From contig NZ_QXQP01000002.1 in the NCBI RefSeq assembly GCF_003660265.1, forward strand, positions 1 to 64,000: a stretch of 64,000 bases of DNA, in the 5' to 3' direction. The first letter of the stretch is position 1; every line of letters starts with the position of its first letter. Origin of the DNA: Helicobacter mehlei (GTDB taxonomy: Bacteria; Campylobacterota; Campylobacteria; Campylobacterales; Helicobacteraceae). Below are positions 15,268 to 26,934 of the stretch, piece by piece. The translations under genes and the position numbers were made by a program. Under the pieces are notes generated by a model. It saw only the letters and a program-made list of their open reading frames with translations. It was not told the DNA's origin and made no database searches.

Positions 15268-16563
15268 ATGGTTGTTCTTTACAGCACCGAGCAATATTAC
15301 CCTCTACAGGCGGGCAGGGCCACCGCCGATTATAATCTCACTTATGCCCTAGCGCAAGCCGGACATGTGGTCTATGTGATCACAAACAACACCTATGGTC
15401 CGCTCCAGCTCAAAAGGGAGGGGGGCATCTCGATTGTTTCTAGTGGCTCGATACGCAGAGAAGCCATTGAAATTGCGCCCCGTTTGTTTGTGATCGAGAT
15501 GGACATTTATTACAAAGAGGGCTGGAAGGGTGAGGTGGCACTCTATCAGGACTTTGTGCATCACTTTGAGTGCGATCTATTCATCGCTTCTGGAATTTGG
15601 GCTTGGACAAGTGATCTGACCTTTGATTTGTTGCCTGTGTGCTCCGCTAAAAAGAAAATCTTGCGATCCCACGGGGAATATGCGCTCATATATGGTGGCC
15701 CCAAAGGCTTTGTGCAACATCTCAAACTTTGGGCTAAAAAAATTCTCTATAGTGCTGAACGCTATAGATTAAACGCCTATGTTCCCTTGTTACGCGCCAA
15801 ACTCAAGCAATGTTTAAAAGATTATGATCGGGTCTTTTTCCTGCACAAGCGTAGCCATGGGTATGAGTATCTCAGACCTTATTGCCCCAACATTGATGTG
15901 TTGCCCAATGGGGTTTTTGAAAAAGATATTTGCCCGCCTAAAACCTTACCAAAAAGTTATTTGTGCCCACAACACAACACAACACAACACAACACAACAC
16001 AACACAACACAACACACAACCTACTAGAGAATTGGGGCGATGGGCCTTATGTGTTGAATGTTTCAAGCTACTACAAGGAAAAGGGTCAAGATGCCGTGCT
16101 AGAGGCTTACTACCGCAGTGAAGCAGACATTCCTTTGGTTTTTGTGGGGTTTTTAAATGCCGGGGATACCCTCGATTCTCTCAAGACTCTAAAAACACAG
16201 CTAGATCACACATACGGCACTAGAGAAGTGCATTTTTTATACCAACTCCCACGCGAGCAAGTGTTGGAGATTTTTAAAAAAGCCACACTCTTTTTGCATG
16301 CTAGTCATGAAGAGGGCTTCCCGATGGTGATTTTGGAAAGCATGCAATTTGGCATCCCCTTTATTTGCACCGATGTGGGCAATGTCCGGGATTTATGTGC
16401 AGAATTAATTATCAATAGCCCTCTAGAAATGGCTACAAAAATCAATGCCTTACTGGGTAGTCCAGATTATTACAACCAAATGTCCCAAGAATTGCACTAT
16501 ACGATTAAAGAATACACTTACGAAAAGATTGTAGGTAAGGTGGAGTCTGTGATTCAAGACTAA
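15268..16563 (+). CDS. GT4-family glycosyltransferase (paralogue B) with pentanucleotide repeat
   Basis: The 431-residue product begins STEQYYPLQAGRATADYNLT and ends with the GT4 donor domain, VLNVSSYYKEKGQDAVLEAY and HASHEEGFPMVILESMQFG. At residues ~235-250, between the two Rossmann domains, lies a QHNTT repeat encoded by nine AACAC units (15971-16015). Gain or loss of one unit would shift the frame, so expression is probably phase variable; as read here the gene is ON. It is the divergent paralogue of the gene at 13852-15132, which lacks the repeat. Confidence 0.85.
   Translation: MVVLYSTEQYYPLQAGRATADYNLTYALAQAGHVVYVITNNTYGPLQLKREGGISIVSSGSIRREAIEIAPRLFVIEMDIYYKEGWKGEVALYQDFVHHFECDLFIASGIWAWTSDLTFDLLPVCSAKKKILRSHGEYALIYGGPKGFVQHLKLWAKKILYSAERYRLNAYVPLLRAKLKQCLKDYDRVFFLHKRSHGYEYLRPYCPNIDVLPNGVFEKDICPPKTLPKSYLCPQHNTTQHNTTQHNTTHNLLENWGDGPYVLNVSSYYKEKGQDAVLEAYYRSEADIPLVFVGFLNAGDTLDSLKTLKTQLDHTYGTREVHFLYQLPREQVLEIFKKATLFLHASHEEGFPMVILESMQFGIPFICTDVGNVRDLCAELIINSPLEMATKINALLGSPDYYNQMSQELHYTIKEYTYEKIVGKVESVIQD
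15971..16015 (+). repeat. Nine tandem AACAC units inside a glycosyltransferase gene
   Basis: Nine perfect copies of a 5-base unit give 45 bases, in frame, coding (QHNTT)3. Five is not a multiple of three, so slippage by one unit changes the reading frame. This is the classic layout of a phase-variable contingency gene. Confidence 0.95.
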
Positions 16564-16638
16564 TGGAATCAAAGAGGTTATTACAAAATAGGGGCTTATG
16601 CTCATAAACACAACAAAAACCGTAGGTTATCTTAGGAG

Positions 16639-17253
16639 TTAAGCATAATCCAAAATCTCCCTCAAGTCTAGGGTTTGTGCCACCACGCTGGCAGCTTTCT
16701 TGGTGATCTCTTTGGCATTAAAGGCGATGCTCAAGTTAGCTAATTTAAACATACTGATGTCATTAGCCCCATCACCTATAGCCAAGGTGTGTTCAACCTG
16801 TAATAACTCTTGCAAACTGGCTAGCATTTCTGCTTTAGAGTCGGCGCGCATCATGGGGCCACTCACTGCACCGCTCAATACCCCCTCTTTGGTGTGTAGG
16901 GTGTTACTAAAGTGCCCATCTAGCCCTAACTTCTCTTTAAAAAACCCAGTCGCCCATGTAAAGCCCCCGCTCAAGGACACCACCTTATAGCCCCTTTGGT
17001 GCAAGCCCTGCACCACTTCGTACGCTCCTATATGTAGTGGTAAGCTTTGGCAAATTTCTTTAGCCTTGCCCACATCCATGCCCTTAAGCATAGCCACTCT
17101 TGTTAGTAAGCTCTCATAAAAATCTGCCTTGCCCTCCATCGCTCTAAGCGTGCAATTCTTTACATCTACACCCACCCCATAAGCTTGGGCTAAAACCTCC
17201 AAAGTCTCGGCATTAACCAAAGTCGAGTCAAAATCAAAGACCGCTAATTTCAT
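16639..17253 (-). CDS. serB: Phosphoserine phosphatase
   Basis: The 204-residue HAD protein has motif I FDFDSTLVNAETLE, motif II VVSLSGGFTW and motif III-IV AIGDGANDISMFKLA, with the helical cap that follows motif I. It makes serine from phosphoserine in the cytoplasm. It is the last gene of the recA-pyrG operon, 11 bases after the pseudouridine synthase gene. Confidence 0.92.
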   Translation of the reverse strand: MKLAVFDFDSTLVNAETLEVLAQAYGVGVDVKNCTLRAMEGKADFYESLLTRVAMLKGMDVGKAKEICQSLPLHIGAYEVVQGLHQRGYKVVSLSGGFTWATGFFKEKLGLDGHFSNTLHTKEGVLSGAVSGPMMRADSKAEMLASLQELLQVEHTLAIGDGANDISMFKLANLSIAFNAKEITKKAASVVAQTLDLREILDYA

Positions 17254-17264
17254 GGGATTCCTTT

Positions 17265-20393
<3,129 letters not shown>

Positions 20394-20397
<4 letters not shown>

Positions 20398-20633
20398 TTC
20401 TTTGGTTCTAGTTCTTTGAGTTCAAAGAGTTGTTTTTGGAGTTTGGCATTTTCATATTGCAAGTTCTGCACGGCACTTTGCAACATCCCTTGTCTCTGTT
20501 CTAGCGCATTTAACACCTCAAAGGAGTTATTTCCAAAAAATAACCCACCTAGGTAAATGCCTAGCGCAACCAATGCACCAAAAAACAACAACACCCACCG
20601 GTATGAATAAATAGACTGCCACACCCACATCAA
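20394..20633 (-). CDS. FtsB/DivIC-like small membrane protein
   Basis: The 79-residue product has one N-terminal membrane helix ([20 protein letters not shown]) followed by a coiled-coil ([20 protein letters not shown]). This is the layout of septum-formation initiator proteins of the FtsB/DivIC family. It lies between recA and the AMIN-domain gene with 4-base overlaps on both sides. The family call is by architecture only. Confidence 0.6.
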
Positions 20634-21673
20634 TCAAAGACTTCGGGATGTCTATCCGTATTGAAGAATTTTTCCTTGATCTTGTTGGCGATCTCTAGAG
20701 CTAGATCGGGATCGTTTCTCAAGGTCAGCTTCGCCGCTTCTCTGCCCTGCCCTAGTTTCCTATCTAAGTAGCTAAACCATGCCCCGCTTTTTTCCACCAT
20801 GTCTAACTTCACCCCATAGTCAATCAACTCGCCCTCATAGCTAATCCCCTCGCCATACATCACATCAAATTCGGCTTCTTTGAAAGGCGGAGCAACCTTG
20901 TTCTTCACCACTTTAACCTTAACCCGGTTGCCAATCGGGTGTTCGCTAGCCTTGAGCGTGGCGATGCGGCGGATGTCAAGACGCACGCTGGCATAAAATT
21001 TCAACGCATTGCCTCCAGTGGTGGTCTCTGGACTCCCATAGCCCATCGTGCCAATTTTCATGCGAATCTGGTTGATAAAAATTAAAATCGTGTTCATTTT
21101 GTGCAAAATACCCGTGATCTTACGCAAAGCTTGGCTCATCAAGCGGGCTTGCAAGCCCACATGCTGATCACCCATGTCCCCCTCAATCTCAGCCCGCGGG
21201 GTGAGGGCCGCCACTGAATCAACCACGATCACATCCACTGCCCCACTGCGTGCCAAAGCCTCTAGGATTTCCAAAGCTTCCTCGCCCATATCCGGTTGGG
21301 AGATGAGCAAGTTATCTGTATCTACCCCTAAGTTTTTAGCATATTTGACATCTAGGGCATGCTCGGCATCGATAAAAGCACAAGTACCCCCCAATTTTTG
21401 CGCTTCGGCAATCACATGCAAAGCTAAGGTGGTTTTCCCACTGGACTCGGGTCCATATATTTCCACGATACGCCCCTTAGGCACGCCCCCGATACCCAAT
21501 GCCAAATCCAGCCCCAAAGAGCCCGTGGGCGTGGCTTCAATACGTTCCACTTCTTTGTCGCCCAAACGCATCAAAGCACCCTTGCCAAAAGTCTTATCAA
21601 TCTGCTTGATCGCCAAATCCAACGCCTTTTGTCTTTGTTCATCCACGCCAAGTCCTTTTAGATCAAAAGCCAC
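20630..21673 (-). CDS. recA: Recombinase RecA
   Basis: The 347-residue protein has Walker [31 protein letters not shown], loop 2 region [17 protein letters not shown] and the usual C-terminal domain. It forms filaments on single-stranded DNA for recombination and repair. It is the first gene of a tightly packed operon leading to pyrG and serB. Confidence 0.98.
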   Translation of the reverse strand: MAFDLKGLGVDEQRQKALDLAIKQIDKTFGKGALMRLGDKEVERIEATPTGSLGLDLALGIGGVPKGRIVEIYGPESSGKTTLALHVIAEAQKLGGTCAFIDAEHALDVKYAKNLGVDTDNLLISQPDMGEEALEILEALARSGAVDVIVVDSVAALTPRAEIEGDMGDQHVGLQARLMSQALRKITGILHKMNTILIFINQIRMKIGTMGYGSPETTTGGNALKFYASVRLDIRRIATLKASEHPIGNRVKVKVVKNKVAPPFKEAEFDVMYGEGISYEGELIDYGVKLDMVEKSGAWFSYLDRKLGQGREAAKLTLRNDPDLALEIANKIKEKFFNTDRHPEVFD

Positions 21674-21758
21674 ATTCTAACACCTTGCGCCTTAAACAAA
21701 GGTTTATCTTTTATGTGGCACAATTAGGGGCGATTTTTTGCTTTTTTAAGGGCTATGC

Positions 21759-21884
21759 ATGGTGAAGTTTTTGGTATTTTTGGGTACGCTCTATTTGAGC
21801 GGGTGTCTGCAACCCATGGATGGCCCACAAGCCGAAAAAGTAGATAAACAAGTGCAATGCGGGTTTGGCTCGAGTGGATGTTAA
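21759..21884 (+). CDS. Tiny lipoprotein upstream of thrS
   Basis: A 41-residue frame from ATG 21759 (AAGGG 7 bases ahead) gives MVKFLVFLGTLYLSGC followed by a short polar tail with two more cysteines (QCGFGSSGC). LSGC is a good lipobox, so the mature protein would be a ~26-residue lipopeptide. It lies 15 bases before thrS on the same strand. No family is recognised, but H. pylori has a small gene at the same place before thrS. Confidence 0.65.
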   Translation: MVKFLVFLGTLYLSGCLQPMDGPQAEKVDKQVQCGFGSSGC

Positions 21885-21899
21885 GATAAAAGGATCAAA

Positions 21900-23711
21900 T
21901 TGGCAGAGGTGATTGGTGTTAAAAAAGAGGGTGTTATCTATGATTTGCAGAGCGCACAGGATTTAGGCATTCAAGGCGATCCCATCACCTTTGGGGAGGA
22001 GCCCGAGGCTTTGGAGATTTTGAGGCACTCTTGCGCGCATTTACTAGCCCAAGCGATCAAGCAACTCTACCCCGATGCGCAATTTTTTGTCGGCCCCGTA
22101 GTCGATGAGGGGTTTTATTATGACTTTAAGACCCAAGCTAAAATCTCTGAGGAAGATTTAGCCGTGATTGAAGCCAAAATGAAAGAGATCGCCAAAAACA
22201 AACACGCCATCATCAAGAGCAATTTAACCCGCAAGCAAGCCCTAGAACGGTTTAAAGATGATACACTCAAACACGCCGTGATGTCCAAAATTGAGGGGGA
22301 TTGTTTGAGCGTCTATGCACAAGGTGGATTTGAAGATCTCTGTAGAGGTCCCCACTTGCCCCACACGGGATTTTTAGAGCACTTCAAGCTGACCAAATTA
22401 GCCGGGGCGTATTTGGGCGGTGATGAAAAGGCGGAGATGTTGCAACGCATTTATGGGATCGCCTTTGCCAAAAAAGAGAGTTTGAAAGCCTATTTAACCC
22501 AGCTAGAGGAAGCCAAAAAAAGGGATCACCGCAAATTAGGGCAGGAGTTGGGACTATTTTGCTTTAATGAGGATTTGGGGGCGGGCTTGCCCATATGGCT
22601 ACCCAATGGCATGCGTTTGCGCAACGCCTAGAGGATTTATTGAGCCAAGCCCTACTCAAATATGGCTATGAGCCTGTGCGGGGGCCCGAGATTTTGAAAA
22701 GCTCGCTTTGGCAGACCAGCGGACACTATGACAACTACAAAGAAAACATGTATTTTACGACCATCGATGAGATCGAATATGGGATCAAGCCTATGAATTG
22801 TGTTGGGCATATCAAGGTCTATCAACATGCCCTGCGTTCTTATCGGGATTTGCCCTTGCGTTTTTACGAATATGGCGTGGTGCATCGGCATGAAAAAAGC
22901 GGGGTTCTACATGGGCTTTTAAGGGTGCGTGAATTTACCCAAGATGATGCGCATATTTTTTGCCGTTTTGATCAGATCAGAGCGGAGGTGCAAGCCATTT
23001 TGGAATTCACTAAAAAAAGTGATGGGGGCTTTTGGGTTTGCCTATGAAATGGAGCTTTCTACTAAGCCAGAAAAGCACATTGGTAGCGCACAAGTGTGGG
23101 AGCAAGCCACAGATGCTCTAAGGCAAGCCTTAGAGAAGCAGGGGATTAACTTCAAGATCGATGCAGGCGGGGGGGCATTTTATGGCCCTAAGATCGACAT
23201 TAAGATCACCGATGCGATCGGGCGTAAGTGGCAATGTGGGACCGTGCAGGTGGATATGAATTTGCCTGCGCGTTTTGCTCTGAGCTACACTAATGAGCAA
23301 AGCCTAGAGGAACAACCCGTGATGATCCACCGTGCGATCTTGGGCTCTTTTGAACGGTTCATCGCGATTTTGACCGAACATTATGGCGGGAATTTTCCCT
23401 TTTTTATTGCGCCCGTGCAAATTGCTTTAGTTCCCGTTTCACAAGACCAGCTAGAATACGCTTTAGCCCTCAAAGATCAGCTAGTGGATTTGGGGCTATT
23501 CGTGCAAGTGGTGCATAGAAATGAGACTTTAAGCAAGCGCATTCGGACTTTAGAAAAGCAGAAAGTGCCCTTAATTGGTGTCATTGGGGCTCAAGAAGTG
23601 CAGGATCGAAGCCTAGCAATTCGGGATCGGGCTTTAGGTAAACAATATTCGATGAAAATGGAGGCATTAATCAACATGGTAAAGGGTAAGATGCAAGAGG
23701 TTAGTTTTTGA
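21900..23711 (+). pseudogene. thrS: Threonyl-tRNA synthetase with two compensating frameshifts
   Basis: Three frame segments together cover a full ThrS. Segment 1 (21900 to ~22620) holds the TGS-like start and the editing domain (LRHSCAHLLAQAIKQLYPDA). Segment 2 (~22620 to ~23015) holds class II motif 1-2 parts including [20 protein letters not shown]. Segment 3 (~23015 to 23711) holds GGGAFYGPKIDIKI, motif 3 and the anticodon-binding domain. The first break lacks one base near 22620; the second has one extra A in an A7 run at ~23011-23017. Start is TTG at 21900 after AAAGGA. The enzyme is essential, so either the indels are sequence errors or another copy exists. Confidence 0.9.
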
Positions 23712-24223
23712 GCAAAGAAGAAGTGTTGCTAAATGATGCGATTGATTTTAAGCAGGTGCGTTGTGTGGGCGATGGGGGGGAGCAGTTTGGAATCCTATCT
23801 TCTAAAGAGGCTTTAAGGATCGCGCATTCTAAGGGCTTGGATTTGGTTTTGATTGCAGCCAATGCCAAGCCCCCCGTGTGTAAGGTGATGGATTATGGCA
23901 AATATTGCTACCAAGCCGAAAAGAAGCTCAAGGAAGCCAAGAAAAAGCAAAAGCAGATTGAGATCAAGGAGATCAAACTCTCCACCCAGATCGCCCAAAA
24001 TGACATCAACTACAAGATCAAGCATGCTCGGGAGTTCATTGAAGAGGGCAAGCATGTGAAGTTTAAGGTGGTGCTTAAAGGTAGAGAGAGTAACGACCCC
24101 AAGGCGGGCTTGAGCGTGCTTGAGCGGGTGAGAGACATGATGAGTGATATTGCCGATGCGCAAAAAGAGCCCAAGAGCGAGGGGCGTTTTGTGATGTGGC
24201 TTTTTGTGCCTCAAAAGAAATAA
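23708..24223 (+). CDS. infC: Translation initiation factor IF-3
   Basis: The 171-residue protein has an N-terminal domain ([20 protein letters not shown]) and the linker-C-terminal region ([20 protein letters not shown], then [20 protein letters not shown]). It keeps ribosomal subunits apart and checks start codons. It starts with TTG at 23708 overlapping the thrS stop (TTGA), in keeping with the rare start codons by which infC genes often limit their own translation. Confidence 0.95.
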   Translation: MSKEEVLLNDAIDFKQVRCVGDGGEQFGILSSKEALRIAHSKGLDLVLIAANAKPPVCKVMDYGKYCYQAEKKLKEAKKKQKQIEIKEIKLSTQIAQNDINYKIKHAREFIEEGKHVKFKVVLKGRESNDPKAGLSVLERVRDMMSDIADAQKEPKSEGRFVMWLFVPQKK

Positions 24224-24242
24224 ATTTATGAAAGGAGAGCAG

Positions 24243-24434
24243 ATGCCTAAGATGAAGACCAATCGTGGGGCAGCCAAGCGTTTTAAGGTGAAAAAAAATC
24301 TCATCAAACGCGGGAGTGCTTTTAAAAGCCACATTTTGACCAAAAAAAGCCCCCAACGCAAGGCTAATCTCAACGCACCCCACTATGTGCATAGCACCAA
24401 CATGCACGCTGTGGCAAGCATGTTGTGTCGCTAG
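24243..24434 (+). CDS. rpmI: Ribosomal protein bL35
   Basis: ATG at 24243 follows AAAGGAG; the 63-residue basic product begins [17 protein letters not shown], the L35 signature. It lies 19 bases after infC and before rplT, the usual infC-rpmI-rplT operon. Confidence 0.96.
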   Translation: MPKMKTNRGAAKRFKVKKNLIKRGSAFKSHILTKKSPQRKANLNAPHYVHSTNMHAVASMLCR

Positions 24435-24507
24435 CTTAAGTTTTCCCCCTCCAAGCGCAAGCTAAAAAGGGTTAAGATCAACACACCTCAAAAGGTAAAG
24501 GAAAAAA

Positions 24508-24858
24508 ATGAGAGTCAAAACAGGCGTTGTGCGCCGCAGACGGCATAAAAAAGTTTTAAAGCAAGCCCGTGGATTTTACAGCGGGCGTAGGAAGCATTTT
24601 AGGAAGGCCAAAGAGCAATTAGAACGCAGTTTGTGTTATGCCTTTAGGGATCGCAAACAAAAGAAACGCACTTTTAGGAGTCTATGGATTGTGCGCATCA
24701 ATGCGGCTTGCCACTTGCACAATACCAGCTATTCCAAGTTCATGCACGCTCTCAAAAGTGCCAATATTGAGTTAGATCGCAAGATTTTAGCCGACATGGC
24801 AATGAACAATCCGGGTGCTTTTGAAAAGCTGTTTAACCAAGTGCAGGCGCATCTGTAA
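24508..24858 (+). CDS. rplT: Ribosomal protein bL20
   Basis: The 116-residue product starts [20 protein letters not shown] and has [20 protein letters not shown], both typical of L20, a 23S-binding assembly protein that also represses its operon in other bacteria. It is followed by a strong hairpin terminator. Confidence 0.97.
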   Translation: MRVKTGVVRRRRHKKVLKQARGFYSGRRKHFRKAKEQLERSLCYAFRDRKQKKRTFRSLWIVRINAACHLHNTSYSKFMHALKSANIELDRKILADMAMNNPGAFEKLFNQVQAHL

Positions 24859-24865
24859 GATAATG

Positions 24866-24892
24866 AGCAATAGCCATTTTGTGGCTATTGCT
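24866..24892 (+). terminator. Hairpin terminator after rplT
   Basis: An 11-base perfect stem (AGCAATAGCCA / TGGCTATTGCT) with a 5-base loop starts 7 bases after the rplT stop. The following bases are only moderately T-rich, so it may need Rho or act as an mRNA end stabiliser. Confidence 0.7.
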
Positions 24893-24971
24893 ACAGAAAT
24901 TTTTAAAATAATATTGTTTTTTTGGTTACCTCTATCTCTTTTGATTAATAAAAATTTTTAATTTTTTATGC

Positions 24972-24977
24972 TAGAAT
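24972..24977 (+). promoter_or_regulatory. Extended -10 (TGC-TAGAAT) for the outer membrane protein gene
   Basis: TAGAAT preceded by TGC lies 57 bases before the start at 25035. A and T runs just upstream are of the kind that change length in Helicobacter outer membrane protein promoters. Confidence 0.5.
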
Positions 24978-25034
24978 GAAAATCTCAAACTTCTAAATTT
25001 TTAGATTTTAAGAAACTTAGAGTTAAGGATAGCA

Positions 25035-25937
25035 ATGAAAAAATATATGGTGGCGGGCGCAATTCCCCTAGTAGCGGTGTTGTTAGCAGCTGAAGAGGGT
25101 CCAGGGCAAAAGCCACAGATGGCTAAAGCGAGCACCCATAAAAAGGTGCGCGCCTCTCAGGGTAGGCATGGCGAAAGAAATGGGTTTTTTATGGGGGCAG
25201 ATTACCAACTAGGCATGATGAGCTCCACCGAGCAGGCTTGTAGCATGGTTAAGAACCCCAACAGCTATCTTGGTGCTCCAGCACAGATTAGTAGTTGTGA
25301 TGGCAGTCGCCAACAGGTTAATGTCGGCACAGTGGATAAACCGATTTGGAACACCGTGTGGGGCAATATGGGGAAAAAAAGCTACATGGGTTATCTGAAT
25401 GGCAAGTCCTATGTAACCAATGGGTTTGGAGTCTTGATGGGCTACAAGCATTTCTTTAAGAAGTTGCCCGAGCTAGGCTTGCGCTATTATGGATTTTTTG
25501 ATTATGCCGGCACAGGCTATCGGTATTTCAAGCAACTAGGTGGTCCATTGCACTACCAACAGACCAATATCTTTGCCTATGGTGTGGGGACGGACATTCT
25601 CTTTAACCCCAAGCCCTTTAACAAAGAAAACTTCCACTTTGGTTTCTTCTTGGGTGTGGCCATCGGGGGGACTTCCTTTGGGCCCACTAGCAAATTCTTT
25701 AATCAGCTTCTCCAAACATATGGAACCCACATGCGCCCCTCTAACTTCCAATTCTTTGTCAATGGTGGATTGCGCGTGGGGAGTAGGCACAACGGGTTTG
25801 AATTTGGGATCAAAATCCCCACCATTGGCACAAACTACTATTATTCCAACGGAGCAAAAGCGGCGATGAATACACCCTATTCCTTGACCTTGCACCGCAA
25901 CTTTGTCTTCTACTGGCGCTATATGGTGAGCTTTTAA
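25035..25937 (+). CDS. Hor/Hop-family outer membrane protein (HorB-like by position)
   Basis: The 300-residue product has a signal peptide (KYMVAGAIPLVAVLLAAEE) and the Helicobacter outer membrane barrel pattern: NGFFMGADYQLGM at the mature start, NGFGVLMGYKHFF, GLRYYGFFDYAGTGYR, AYGVGTDILFN, and a terminal Phe (RYMVSF). It is shorter than adhesin-type Hops and lacks their large N-terminal head. In H. pylori the HorB gene follows rplT, which suggests orthology; a role in adhesion is inference. Confidence 0.82.
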   Translation: MKKYMVAGAIPLVAVLLAAEEGPGQKPQMAKASTHKKVRASQGRHGERNGFFMGADYQLGMMSSTEQACSMVKNPNSYLGAPAQISSCDGSRQQVNVGTVDKPIWNTVWGNMGKKSYMGYLNGKSYVTNGFGVLMGYKHFFKKLPELGLRYYGFFDYAGTGYRYFKQLGGPLHYQQTNIFAYGVGTDILFNPKPFNKENFHFGFFLGVAIGGTSFGPTSKFFNQLLQTYGTHMRPSNFQFFVNGGLRVGSRHNGFEFGIKIPTIGTNYYYSNGAKAAMNTPYSLTLHRNFVFYWRYMVSF

Positions 25938-25980
25938 AGCTTAAAGCACCTATTAGCTCTGCTCTGCTATCATAGGGGGT

Positions 25981-26079
25981 GGAGAGCGAGCGTCACTGGT
26001 GTGGGCCTTGGGCTTCAAACCCAATGGGTGTTTAGGTGTTCTAAGCACCGCAAAGTTCGATTCTTTGGCTCTCTTGCCA
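25981..26079 (+). tRNA. selC: tRNA-Sec (anticodon TCA), candidate selC
   Basis: The anticodon arm TTGGG-CTTCAAA-CCCAA places TCA in the loop. A 9-base-pair variable stem (GGTGTTTAG / CTAAGCACC) and a T arm (CAAAG-TTCGATT-CTTTG) are well formed, and CCA is encoded. This long-armed layout is that of selenocysteine tRNA. The acceptor pairs GGAGAGC with GCTCTCT only if the last T before GCCA is left opposite the T at 25980, so the end is irregular, and the D stem has a bulge. It sits 15 bases before the bioB-like start, so both may share a transcript. Confidence 0.78.
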
Positions 26080-26094
26080 AAAAAAGGTTTTTTT

Positions 26095-26934
26095 ATGCAA
26101 GAGATTTTCTTATGTTCCATTTCCAATGTCAGCAGTGGGGATTGTAGCGAAGATTGCGCTTATTGCACGCAAAGTTCCCACCACCAAGGCCAAATCCGCC
26201 GTTACAAATACAAAAAAGAGGAAGATGTTCTACAAGAGGCTAAGGCTCTGCGCGCCCTAGGGGCTTTGGGCTTTTGCTTAGTAACCTCGGGTAGAGGGCT
26301 AGATTCCAAAAAATGCGACTACATCGCTAGGTTGGCGCGCACTATCAAGCAAGAGGTGCCCGATCTGCATTTGATCGCTTGTTGCGGGCGTGCCGATGTG
26401 GATTCTCTGCGTTTTTTAAAAGAAAATGGCATTGATAGCTACAACCACAATCTGGAGAGTTCCCAAAATTTCTTCCCCCATATCTGTAGCACCCACCCTT
26501 GGGAGGAGCGATTCAGCACTTGTGAAAACACCCTTAAGGCGGGCTTGAGTCTGTGTAGCGGGGGGATTTTTGGACTGGGCGAAAGTTTTGAGGATCGCAT
26601 TGACTTATTGCGCACCTTGCAATCTTTAACCCCAGCCACCACGCCTATTAACTTTTTTATCCCAAACCCCTCCTTGCCTATTAAACAAAACGTGATGAGC
26701 GCACCAGAAGCCTTAGAATGCCTCGTTCTAGCCAAAGAGTTTTTACCCAAAACACGCCTCATGGTCGCTGGGGGGCGTGAAGTGGTCTTTGGGAGCGACC
26801 AACAGGGTATTTTTGATTGCGGGGTAGAGGCGATTGTGTTAGGTGATTATTTGACCACTAAGGGTGATGCGCCTAAAAAAGATTTGGAGAGGTTGCAAAC
26901 TTACGGGCTAAAAATCGCGACTAGCTGTCATTGA
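26095..26934 (+). CDS. bioB: Biotin synthase-like radical SAM enzyme
   Basis: ATG at 26095 gives QEIFLCSISNVSSGDCSEDC, with the radical SAM cluster cysteines in CSEDCAYCTQSS. Later come YNHNLESSQNFFP, GGIFGLGESFEDR and MVAGGREVVF, typical of BioB. At 279 residues it is shorter than E. coli BioB (~346), as in Helicobacter homologues. It inserts sulfur into dethiobiotin. A longer frame reaching back into the tRNA (25999) is not used. The next gene overlaps its stop. Confidence 0.88.
   Translation: MQEIFLCSISNVSSGDCSEDCAYCTQSSHHQGQIRRYKYKKEEDVLQEAKALRALGALGFCLVTSGRGLDSKKCDYIARLARTIKQEVPDLHLIACCGRADVDSLRFLKENGIDSYNHNLESSQNFFPHICSTHPWEERFSTCENTLKAGLSLCSGGIFGLGESFEDRIDLLRTLQSLTPATTPINFFIPNPSLPIKQNVMSAPEALECLVLAKEFLPKTRLMVAGGREVVFGSDQQGIFDCGVEAIVLGDYLTTKGDAPKKDLERLQTYGLKIATSCH

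Noticed and set aside
15824-16027. Second frame through the AACAC repeat
   Set aside because: The repeat codes a similar peptide in every frame; the main GT4 frame is open and conserved on both sides.
25999-26094. Longer start for bioB reaching into the tRNA
   Set aside because: The tRNA explains this sequence; Helicobacter BioB homologues begin at the ATG 26095.
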